From Candidatus Merdivivens pullicola (lineage in GTDB: Bacteria; Bacteroidota; Bacteroidia; Bacteroidales; UBA932): a stretch of DNA of 64,000 nt. The position numbers and the translations under genes were made by a program. The notes beneath the pieces are model-generated. The model was not told where the DNA came from. It searched no databases and saw nothing but the letters and a program-made list of their open reading frames with translations. The DNA is taken from NCBI GenBank assembly GCA_017694945.1, contig JADIMA010000040.1, positions 1 to 64,000 of the forward strand, written 5' to 3'. Positions within the stretch are counted from its first letter, which is position 1. The number at the start of each line of letters is the position of its first letter. Positions 1 through 7,944 of the stretch are shown here, piece after piece.

Positions 1-758
1 TCAATGCCACAAATGGCAAGATTCATTTGTGCCAATTTCCATGTGTTGCTGTTGAGTTCCTGCCCGTAAACAGAAATTTGGTTGATATTACCTCGGTGAC
101 GTTCGATAAACTTACTACTCTGTACAAACATACCTCCCGAACCACAAGCCGGGTCAAAGATTTTTCCTTTGTAGGGTTGAATAACCTCAACAATGGTGCG
201 GACAACACATGATGGAGTGTAGAACTCACCGCCTTTTTTGCCTTCTTCACGAGCGAACTCTCCAAGGAAGTATTCATATACACGCCCGAGCACATCACGG
301 GCCTCTGTTCCTGTGAAATGCAGGTTGTTTTCAAAAATATCAATTACATTGCCCAAGCGGCGTTTGTCGAGTTCTGGACGGGCATAGTTTTTCGGGAGAA
401 TGCTTTTAAGCTGCCTGTTCTCCTGCTCCAACGCTTCCATTGCTGTATCAATGACAACTCCTATTTCAGCAGTAAGCGAAGCCTTGACGATTTTGTCCCA
501 ACGGGAATCTGTAGGAACAAAAAAGATGTTGTCACCGATATACTCATCAGGGTCTTCCTCAAAACCAGCACCCTCTGCTACAAGTTCATCGTGCTTAACT
601 TTGAAGCAATCGTTGATGTATTTTAAGAACACAAGTCCAAGCACTACACTTTTGTATTCGGCAGCATCGAGGTTGCCGCGTAATTCGTTTGCAGAATCCC
701 ACAGAGTTTGCTCGATAGTTTTCTTTGTTCCTTCCTTTGCTTTTACTTTTTTGGCCAT
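1..758 (-). CDS. hsdM: Type I restriction-modification system DNA methyltransferase subunit HsdM (5' part; runs off left edge)
   Basis: Minus-strand reading from ATG at 758: MAKKVKAKEGTKKTIEQTLWDSANELRGNLDAAEYKSVVLGLVFLKYINDCF... and SAM motif region GGEFYTPSCVVRTIVEVIQPYKGKIFDPACGSGGMFVQS, typical of HsdM. Absent from the ORF list because it is open at the edge. Confidence 0.95.
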   Translation of the reverse strand, partial: MAKKVKAKEGTKKTIEQTLWDSANELRGNLDAAEYKSVVLGLVFLKYINDCFKVKHDELVAEGAGFEEDPDEYIGDNIFFVPTDSRWDKIVKASLTAEIGVVIDTAMEALEQENRQLKSILPKNYARPELDKRRLGNVIDIFENNLHFTGTEARDVLGRVYEYFLGEFAREEGKKGGEFYTPSCVVRTIVEVIQPYKGKIFDPACGSGGMFVQSSKFIERHRGNINQISVYGQELNSNTWKLAQMNLAICGI

Positions 759-889
759 TATTATATATAAAAATGAAAACTCCGCCACTATCCCTGCGAG
801 GCTGACCAAAGCCCATAAGACAGCGAAGGAGTTTCGTATGTTATTTTATTCTTATTCTTCAGGTCATTAGCGCAGTTGCTTTTCAATCA

Positions 890-897
890 CAAAGGTA
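890..897 (-). promoter_or_regulatory. Putative Bacteroidota -7 element TACCTTTG upstream of hsdM
   Basis: CAAAGGTA on + strand = TACCTTTG on - strand, matches TAnnTTTG; -33 element not clear. Confidence 0.35.
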
Positions 898-1080
898 ATG
901 CCTTTTCTTGAATTTTCTTGCATAATCCAGAAATAACTATTATTTGAGACTCACGTTTCATCAACTTAACTCAATGATGTATTCGACAATAGAGATTAAT
1001 TACCGACTAATATTACCATAATAAGATTGCCATACATTACAATGAAATAACAGAAATCAGCCTTAGCCCATGTGTGAGAA

Positions 1081-1683
1081 TCATTCTTTTTTATCAGTCC
1101 GCTTCAAATATTCATTAAGAACTTCTCTTGCATAATAATAGCCTCTTTCCTTGAATCTGTTCCATGATATAATCAATAGTACCATCGCAATTGGCCAAAA
1201 CTGCCATTCGTTATAAAAACGAAAAGCACACAGAATGTCTGCAATCAATACAGTTGTAAGCATTGTTCGTGACCAAGCATATTGGGCATTAAAAGCTGGA
1301 ACTCTACAATCTTCACATCCATTGACCTTTCTCATGGCACATCCAAACATTTTCCGTTCAGAGGCATGTTGGTCATTCAATTCTTTTTTCAACGTTACTA
1401 TTGCTTTTTCAGCTTCATAGAATTTAACACGCTTACACCCTGTCCAATTTTGTCCATTCACCAATGTAAGCAGTTTATCTGATGGCATACCATTTATTGT
1501 TTTGTAATAAAAGCCTTCAAGAAGGCTTCCTATAGCATTAATAAAATATCCAGCTAAATAACCTAATGCAAGATATACAACACCATCTATTTCTGTATTT
1601 CCAAGAAAAAGATAATTGATGGCAGCCACAATAGTTACACCGATTATAGTAGTTGATAATAAATCGTAGTATTTTATATCCAT
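1081..1683 (-). CDS. Uncharacterised multi-pass membrane protein (200 aa), apparent partner of upstream MBL-fold gene
   Basis: Hydrophobic segments near the N-terminus (LLSTTIIGVTIVAAINYLFL, VVYLALGYLAGYFINAIGSLL) and C-terminus (TMLTTVLIADILCAF, FWPIAMVLLIISW) flanking a soluble Cys-containing middle; 13 bp from the MBL gene, same strand. Confidence 0.7.
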   Translation of the reverse strand: MDIKYYDLLSTTIIGVTIVAAINYLFLGNTEIDGVVYLALGYLAGYFINAIGSLLEGFYYKTINGMPSDKLLTLVNGQNWTGCKRVKFYEAEKAIVTLKKELNDQHASERKMFGCAMRKVNGCEDCRVPAFNAQYAWSRTMLTTVLIADILCAFRFYNEWQFWPIAMVLLIISWNRFKERGYYYAREVLNEYLKRTDKKE

Positions 1684-1696
1684 AAGTATTTCACCT

Positions 1697-2641
1697 TTAA
1701 ATTGTTAACGTCCCTGCATAATACCAATCTACAATGGGAAATCCATAAACGGTTCGCGTAATATTTCCTTTCCCTTGTTTAGCCTTTAGGCATGTAGGCT
1801 TATTGTTTATTTTATTTTTAGTGTAAATATGCACTTCTTTACCATCATTTTCAAAACATATGTCTCCAGCTGCATTTTGAGTGATAGTCTGCATTGAATC
1901 ACCATAGTCAATATGCTCGGATGGCGCATTACCTATGATGATTAATTTAGGGTTTAATGCCTCTAATAAATCATTAGGAACAGCTCCTGATTTGCGACCA
2001 TGATGTGGCTGAAATAATATGTCTATTAGTGGAATATTATTTTTGTATTCGTCGTAGTATGCTTGTTGCATTTCTGTTTCCAAATCCCCCATCCACATAT
2101 AAGTAGCACCATTTTCTATGCTATATGTAAAAATTGGGCAAATATTATTTATCTCTTTGCCTTCGGAAACAAGTTTAAGTGCCTGCTTAAATTTTTCGTT
2201 TTTTAAATCGGGCCACATAAAATTTATTCCAGAACTCCCATTCTCGTCATTTGTTTCATTGAGCCAAGCACGTCTAATATCACGCTTTATGGCAAAATTT
2301 TTATTAGCAAGTAGCCAATGGTAGCGAGTCAAACTATCATCGCTACTGTCTGTCGGACGATTATTATCTACTGCATAAAAATTTGTAATTTCCCAACTAT
2401 CATCCAAATATTCTATGCCTGCTATATGATCGTTGTCTGGATGTGTTGATATAAAACGACAAACTCTGCCAGCAGACTCATTTTTGATCTCATTTATAAT
2501 TTCATCTTTGCGGGCATTATTCCCATTACCATCTTTCAGATAGCAATCAATAACAGTAAAATTTCGGGAACCATGTTTGATATAGAACATATCCCCTCGA
2601 ATATCTCCCTCTGGGAATGAATAAGACTTTACTATGGGCAT
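1697..2641 (-). CDS. MBL-fold (ComEC-like) metallohydrolase
   Basis: STHPDNDHIAG (HxDxDH), MWMGDLETEM and FQPHHGRKSG motifs, typical of stand-alone ComEC-type metallo-beta-lactamase-fold proteins. Confidence 0.85.
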   Translation of the reverse strand: MPIVKSYSFPEGDIRGDMFYIKHGSRNFTVIDCYLKDGNGNNARKDEIINEIKNESAGRVCRFISTHPDNDHIAGIEYLDDSWEITNFYAVDNNRPTDSSDDSLTRYHWLLANKNFAIKRDIRRAWLNETNDENGSSGINFMWPDLKNEKFKQALKLVSEGKEINNICPIFTYSIENGATYMWMGDLETEMQQAYYDEYKNNIPLIDILFQPHHGRKSGAVPNDLLEALNPKLIIIGNAPSEHIDYGDSMQTITQNAAGDICFENDGKEVHIYTKNKINNKPTCLKAKQGKGNITRTVYGFPIVDWYYAGTLTI

Positions 2642-2753
2642 ACTATTTTAAATCGAAATGTTTATACTTAAAATGGCAAACTATATGCCGAATTTCTTTA
2701 TATAGTCAAAAACTGACAAAAAGTCAGCACTTAGCACATTTTTTCTTATTTGG

Positions 2754-2782
2754 CATAATGGTGAATGTTGTTCATCATTATG
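2754..2782. repeat. 12-bp inverted repeat, 5-nt loop
   Basis: CATAATGGTGAA-TGTTG-TTCATCATTATG (11/12 arms match) in non-coding AT-rich DNA. Confidence 0.6.
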
Positions 2783-2885
2783 TTCTCTGAAACAATATCA
2801 CAACTTTTAAAGAAATATAGTACCATTTGTTATGACTTAAATGGACGAAAGAGAAGTGGAATTCGGGAGCGAACTGCATTGATAG

Positions 2886-2907
2886 AGGGTGTCAGTATTA
2901 ACACCCT
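2886..2907. repeat. 7-bp inverted repeat
   Basis: AGGGTGT-cagtatta-ACACCCT. Confidence 0.45.
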
Positions 2908-3295
2908 AATAAGTTAAGAATTGGCAAAAATGTCAAATCTCTATCTTTTGGAATGTACCATTGAAAGTTACGACCATATATCAGACTTATTACTTCAAAA
3001 TTATTGAGTAATAACCGATTGTAAATACTAATGATGCTAAGATATAGTTTTTACCTCAAAGCACAAAATGTTTCGTCAAAATTCTCTGTGACTTTTCCGA
3101 AATTCTTTTTCTAAGAGAGATCTTTCCTTATCCCATAGCATTAAAAATATTCACATCAAGACAGACGGTTTTGAGAGCATATAAGCGTAAGTTCTCTGTA
3201 AATAAAGGTTAAATACATTAAATTTTACTTCTTCGGAATGCATGTAGAACCCATAAATTCACTTTTCTACCTTTTTAATAGCAAATTATTGATAA

Positions 3296-3715
3296 TCAAT
3301 GAGTAATAGATTCTGTCATTGAAGTCATGAAAATGAATTCGGATTTGCCGTCTATGCCTTTTCTCCATGGGATTTGAGGTTCCTTGCCTTTCAATAGTTT
3401 GCCATATCTGTCAAGGCATTCAGAATAATGATCTGGCAACCAGTCCATTGCTGCGAGAACTCGGTTAAGCCGTTCTCTCCTTAAATGACTTCTTTCAATA
3501 AGTCTTCTCGTACTTCTGAACTTTGTCCTTTCGGTTGTCTGGGATTTTGTATTGCCTTTGTCGAAATCTCCTAATGTGGCTGCATCCATAGGAATAATTC
3601 TGCTTCCGGTGCATTCTATACCTGTCAATGTGTCTTTATCATTGACATTTTCCTGATTAATTACGGCCCAACCAATGGAATTCGTTCCTAAATCCAGTCC
3701 GAGAATCTTTTTCAT
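3296..3715 (-). pseudogene. cas9: Truncated Cas9 (type II-C-like N-terminus: RuvC-I plus bridge helix only, 139 aa)
   Basis: MKKILGLDLGTNSIGWAVINQEN (RuvC-I), arginine-rich ERTKFRSTRRLIERSHLRRERLNRVL (bridge helix), then KGKEPQIPWRKGIDGKSEFIFM; stop shortly after; no HNH/RuvC-II/III/PI. Confidence 0.9.
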
Positions 3716-3768
3716 GGTAAATGAGATTTGTTAATGTCTCAAAATTATTAAAAAAACTTGAAAAATTT

Positions 3769-3892
3769 TGTTGTTTTGATGAAACATCTTATTTTTGAAC
3801 GAAATTTGAAGCGATTCACAATAAGGATTATTCCGTTGTGAAAACATTTAAAGGGGTGCCTATAGACTTTCTATAGAGCATCCCTTTCTTTT
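3769..3892 (+). ncRNA. Putative tracrRNA locus (anti-repeat, nexus-like hairpin, Rho-independent terminator)
   Basis: Anti-repeat-like TGTTGTTTTGATGAAACATCTTATTTTTGAACGAAATTTGAAGCGATTCACAA; hairpin CACAA-TAAGGATTATTCCG-TTGTG (3817-3840); terminator GGGGTGC-CTATAG-ACTTT-CTATAG-a-GCATCCC + TTTCTTTT; promoter-like TTTG-N19-TATTTTTG at 3767-3797; divergent to cas9. Confidence 0.75.
3853..3892 (+). terminator. Strong hairpin terminator of putative tracrRNA (possibly shared with the convergent sulfatase gene)
   Basis: GGGGTGCCTATAGACTTTCTATAGAGCATCCCTTTCTTTT. Confidence 0.8.
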
Positions 3893-3934
3893 GGAACGCT
3901 TGTTTATCTTGCGTGCCCCGTACTCCCTGCACAG

Positions 3935-5395
3935 TTATTCGCCTTGCAGCAGCGGCCAGGCAGGGTCAGGCACATGTTCCCTCTCCATTATCGAACGCAG
4001 TTCTTCGGCGATCCGGAGGTATTCGTCAGTGACATGTTCTTCGTCGAGCAGGTTGACGGTCTCGGACGGGTCGTTTTCCAAATTGTACAGTTCCCATACC
4101 GATGCTTCTCCGGAAGATGCAAAGAGCCTTATGAGTTTCATGTCTCCAGATATGACGGCCTGTTTGCCGCCTTCTTCCTGGAACTCGAAATAAAGCCAGT
4201 CGTGTTCAGGCTGGCTGCCTTTGCCTGTGAGTGCCGGAAGTATGGACATGCCGTCACCGCCTGAAAAGCGTCCCGTATCAGTGTCCGGCCGGGGCTGCAA
4301 TATCTGTCTGAAAGTCGGAAAAATATCCCAGAAAGTCATCGTGTGCCCGTTCTGGCTGCCGGGTTCAATTACGCCTTCCCATGCGGCTATGAATGGCACC
4401 CTTATTCCGCCTTCGTAAAGGTCTCTCTTGTAGCCCCTGAAGATTCCGTTGCTGTTGAAGAAATCGGGATCGGCGCCGCCTTCCATGTGCGGCCCGTTGT
4501 CACTGGCAAAGATGATCAGAGTGTTGCCGAGTATGCCGTTTTCTTTCAACTTGTCGATTACCTGGCCGACATACATGTCGAGTCTGTAAACCATTGCTGC
4601 AAAAGTCGCGCGTGGTTCCGGTTGCGAACAATATCCGCCTTTACGGAACGCCGGGCCTGAATCACAGCCTTTGTAAGGCGTTTCCGGGTACATCCCGCTG
4701 AATTTGGCCAGAATGGAGTCTTTCGGTACGAGCAGTTCCGCGTGAGGCAGTACATACGGAAGGAAAAGGAAAAATGGTTTGTCTGCATTGTCGTCTATGA
4801 ATTCCAGCGCCTTTTCATTTATCAGATCCTGGGAGTATGTCCCGAATCCTCCGTCGGCATTGTCTTCAAGAATGATTTTCCTATCGTTTTCCCAAAGATG
4901 GTCGGGATAGTAATTGTGTGCGAGTAGCTGACAGTTGTATCCGAAAAATTCGTCAATTCCCTGGTTTGAAGGGTCGCCTGTAGTCCCCGGTGCTCCCAGT
5001 CCCCATTTGCCGAACGCTCCTGTAGCGTATCCGTTTTCTTTGAAAAAGAGGAAAATGTTGTCCATTTCCGGCAGAGGATACTGTCCTTCGGGAGGGGTCT
5101 CGATGTTTCCTCTTACGGGAGCATGCCCTGAATGCAGGCCGGTGAGCAGGCAGGCCCGCGATGGCGCGCTGACAGTTGTTCCGGAATAGCATCTTGTGAA
5201 GCGCATCCCGTGTGCGGCGAGGCTGTCGATGTTGGGAGTGTCGAATTTTTCCTGACCATAGCAGCCGACATCTCCGTACCCGAGGTCGTCGGCAAGGATG
5301 AATACTATGTTTGGAGTGCCCGCCTGTTCCGTCTGGCATCCAGCGACCGCTGTGCAGCCGAGTGCCATGCCCGATATCATCAATCCCTTTTTCAT
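3935..5395 (-). CDS. Sulfatase (arylsulfatase family, Ser-type active site), lipoprotein signal
   Basis: NIVFILADDLGYGDVGCYGQ; active site VSAPSRACLLTG (S-x-P-S-R); lipobox-like CTAVAGC. Confidence 0.95.
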   Translation of the reverse strand: MKKGLMISGMALGCTAVAGCQTEQAGTPNIVFILADDLGYGDVGCYGQEKFDTPNIDSLAAHGMRFTRCYSGTTVSAPSRACLLTGLHSGHAPVRGNIETPPEGQYPLPEMDNIFLFFKENGYATGAFGKWGLGAPGTTGDPSNQGIDEFFGYNCQLLAHNYYPDHLWENDRKIILEDNADGGFGTYSQDLINEKALEFIDDNADKPFFLFLPYVLPHAELLVPKDSILAKFSGMYPETPYKGCDSGPAFRKGGYCSQPEPRATFAAMVYRLDMYVGQVIDKLKENGILGNTLIIFASDNGPHMEGGADPDFFNSNGIFRGYKRDLYEGGIRVPFIAAWEGVIEPGSQNGHTMTFWDIFPTFRQILQPRPDTDTGRFSGGDGMSILPALTGKGSQPEHDWLYFEFQEEGGKQAVISGDMKLIRLFASSGEASVWELYNLENDPSETVNLLDEEHVTDEYLRIAEELRSIMEREHVPDPAWPLLQGE

Positions 5396-5458
5396 TGTAA
5401 GTCTGTTTGTTTACGCTACAAAATAAATGAATAAATTGTAGAAAATTCAAAACATTTC

Positions 5459-5466
5459 TATTTTTG
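5459..5466 (+). promoter_or_regulatory. Putative -7 element TATTTTTG for anSME gene
   Basis: TATTTTTG with upstream TTG about 20 nt away in divergent intergenic region. Confidence 0.4.
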
Positions 5467-5513
5467 TTGAAAAAATCTCAACCATTTCTTTGCGGATTAA
5501 CAATTGAACCGTC

Positions 5514-6668
5514 ATGGGAAAAACATTCAATCTTGAGTATATTCTGGAAGACGGGCGTTTTGTACAGTCGCGTCCGTACTCGTTGATGCTTAAACCTGTC
5601 GGCGGCGCCTGCAACCTGAATTGCGCTTATTGTTATTACAAGGGCGGCCATGATGCCGGCAGGATGGATATCCGCCAATTGGAAACAGTATTCCGGGATT
5701 ATGCGGATTCCCAGCCCTCCGGCGCGCCTCTGACTTTTATCTGGCATGGAGGCGAACCACTGTTGGCAGGTGAGAAGTATTTGAGGGAAGCGGTCGGTTT
5801 GCAGAAACGCATGTTTTCTTTACAGGGAGGCGCTTCAAAGGAACCGAGGCAGGTGGCCAATATCCTGCAGACCAATGCGACGGCGGTGACGGAGAGCCTT
5901 GCTTCCTTCCTTGCTGAAAACCATTTTCTTTGCGGTGTGTCGATTGACGGGCCTGAGACTTTGCACGACATTCCGAGGCGCACGGTGGCCGGAGAAGGCT
6001 CGTGGAGGCAGGCCATGCGTGGCGTAGGGTTGCTCCAACGGGCTGGAGTTCAGATTAATGCGATGGTTGCCGTAGGGAAGCACAATGTATCCCGGCCTGA
6101 GTCGGTTTATGGTTTTCTGAAAGATGCAGGCTTTGAATATATACAGTTGCTTCCTGTTGCCGAGGGCCCGTCGGGTTGGCTGGAAGGGGAGGACTGGGGG
6201 GATTTTCTGTGCGGAGTCTTTGATCTGTGGCGGATTTCCGATATAGGAAGGGTGTTTGTCAATTATTTTGACAACACTCTTGCCCTGCATGCCGGAATGG
6301 GGCCGGATTTGTGTGTCCTCGGCAAGAGTTGCCCTCCCTGCCCTTCAGTAGAGGCCGACGGGCGGATATATGCCTGCGATCATGTCTCCCGACCTCTCGG
6401 AGGCAACGTCATTGAAGGTTCGCATCTTGCCGAAATCATGTCGTCTTCCCTGGAATACGGGCACGAGACTGAGAAATTCCAGTCCCTTTCGGGAAAATGC
6501 CTTTCGTGCCGTTATCTGAAACTCTGCAACGGGGACTGTCCGGTTCACAGAACGGTATTGACGGAAACCGGAGAACGCATATCGTCTTTATGTCCTGGAT
6601 ACATGAAGTATTTTGCCCATACGTATGATTTTTTTGCGGAATGGGCGGCGTCGATTATCGTCCGCTGA
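5514..6668 (+). CDS. Anaerobic sulfatase maturase (radical SAM/SPASM, anSME)
   Basis: CNLNCAYCYYKGG (CxxxCxxC) and C-terminal SPASM cysteines CVLGKSCPPCPSVEADGRIYACDHV...KCLSCRYLKLCNGDCPVHR; divergent partner of Ser-type sulfatase. Confidence 0.93.
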   Translation: MGKTFNLEYILEDGRFVQSRPYSLMLKPVGGACNLNCAYCYYKGGHDAGRMDIRQLETVFRDYADSQPSGAPLTFIWHGGEPLLAGEKYLREAVGLQKRMFSLQGGASKEPRQVANILQTNATAVTESLASFLAENHFLCGVSIDGPETLHDIPRRTVAGEGSWRQAMRGVGLLQRAGVQINAMVAVGKHNVSRPESVYGFLKDAGFEYIQLLPVAEGPSGWLEGEDWGDFLCGVFDLWRISDIGRVFVNYFDNTLALHAGMGPDLCVLGKSCPPCPSVEADGRIYACDHVSRPLGGNVIEGSHLAEIMSSSLEYGHETEKFQSLSGKCLSCRYLKLCNGDCPVHRTVLTETGERISSLCPGYMKYFAHTYDFFAEWAASIIVR

Positions 6669-7206
6669 AAGTCTCCGAGATTACTTTGTCCATTAGGATG
6701 TCGTGGGGTTCTTTTGGAACCGATTCGACGAGTTGGAAATCAAAACAGATTCCGGTCTTGAATACGCTGCTTCCTGAAAGCAGCCTGTCGTAGAAGCCTT
6801 TCCCTCTGCCCATGCGGCCTCCTTCGCGGTCAAATGCAACTCCCGGTACTATTACAAGGTCTATTTCATCTATGGATGCTTCGCGTGAGCCTGTCTTTGG
6901 TTCCGGAATAGAGTAGGATTCGCCGTCGTGCATTTCGTCCAGCCCGGTAAACTGTCTGATAATCAAGTCGTCTCCGTTGACCACGGGGAGGAAAACGGTT
7001 TTTCCGGAAGCCGCCGCCCTTGTTACAAGGTCGTGCGTATTGACTTCATCTGGCAGTGACCAGTAACAAAGCACGTTGCGGGCTTCAATGTATTCCGGGC
7101 TGCTTTCAAGGTTGGCTATGACGGTTTTTGACCTGTTGAGCCGTTCTTCCTGAGGACACTGTTTTTTCAGAGAAGATATTGTTTTTCTCAATTCTTTCTT
7201 TTCCAC
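6655..7206 (-). CDS. 5-formyltetrahydrofolate cyclo-ligase
   Basis: N-terminal MEKKELRKTISSLKKQ, VPGVAFDREGGRMGRGKGFYDR motif. Confidence 0.92.
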   Translation of the reverse strand: MEKKELRKTISSLKKQCPQEERLNRSKTVIANLESSPEYIEARNVLCYWSLPDEVNTHDLVTRAAASGKTVFLPVVNGDDLIIRQFTGLDEMHDGESYSIPEPKTGSREASIDEIDLVIVPGVAFDREGGRMGRGKGFYDRLLSGSSVFKTGICFDFQLVESVPKEPHDILMDKVISETFSGR

Positions 7207-7208
7207 GG

Positions 7209-7592
7209 TTATATGCTTATTATATTACGGACGATCCACCATGCGATTACCACGACGAGGACTGTTATTGCTGTTTTCGGGCTGTTTATTGCGGCATGGA
7301 ATTTCGGATGGCTTTTTCTTGTGATTTCGGCTGCACCCAGCACTGCAAGGAACGGGATGGAGGCAACCAGCAGCGCATTATGTCTTAACGCCTCGCCCGG
7401 ATGTCCATGCAGTAAGTCATGTATGGCTCTTTGAGAACCGCAGCCCGGGCATTGCAGGCCGGTAAGGGCGAAAAACGGGCATTTTGGAAACAATGCGTCT
7501 GTTTCCGGGTCAATTGTCGCATAGAGGCAGACTAAAACCACGGCGACAGCAACCACTGCCGCCACAATTGCTTTCCGACCACGTTCTGTCAT
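7209..7592 (-). CDS. DUF2752 domain protein
   Basis: PFFALTGLQCPGCGSQRAIHDLLHG signature plus TM segments. Confidence 0.85.
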   Translation of the reverse strand: MTERGRKAIVAAVVAVAVVLVCLYATIDPETDALFPKCPFFALTGLQCPGCGSQRAIHDLLHGHPGEALRHNALLVASIPFLAVLGAAEITRKSHPKFHAAINSPKTAITVLVVVIAWWIVRNIISI

Positions 7593-7593
7593 C

Positions 7594-7893
7594 CTACATT
7601 CCCATGGAAGCCAGAGAGAATATGCTGATTCCGGCTATGAAGTAGAGCAGAATCCAGAATAGATAATATGCGATTCCGCAGAAAAATGAAATCTTTGTCC
7701 ATTTTCCGGCATTTCCGCTGGCTCTTTGGGCTTCTTCAAAACGCCCTGCATGATAGTTGGAACTTACCTGTGCGGCATAGACGATGCCGACGATACCGAA
7801 CGGCAGGCAGCAGAAAATAGTTGCGAGGATTGATTCGGCCAGCCAGGTCTTAGGGCAAGGCGAATTGTAAGGCGTATTGTTATACACTTCCAT
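7594..7893 (-). CDS. CD225/dispanin (IFITM-like) membrane protein
   Basis: WLAESILATIFCCLPFGIVGIVYAAQVSSNYHAGRFEEAQRASGNAGKW. Confidence 0.88.
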   Translation of the reverse strand: MEVYNNTPYNSPCPKTWLAESILATIFCCLPFGIVGIVYAAQVSSNYHAGRFEEAQRASGNAGKWTKISFFCGIAYYLFWILLYFIAGISIFSLASMGM

Positions 7894-7944
7894 AATAAGA
7901 TAGATTATAGGGTTTAATTTTCCGACTGCTAATTTAAAAATTTG

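Noticed and set aside
23-870. Short plus/minus ORFs in 1-870 from the track
   Set aside because: They lie over the hsdM reading frame, which is open at the left edge and therefore missing from the track.
2642-3295. Possible CRISPR array next to the cas9 remnant
   Set aside because: Scanned for direct repeats of 25-50 bp with regular spacing and for GTTGTGA-like units; none seen.
6655-6668. 14-bp convergent overlap of anSME and 5-FCL genes
   Set aside because: Ordinary compact-genome tail-to-tail overlap; no special signal.
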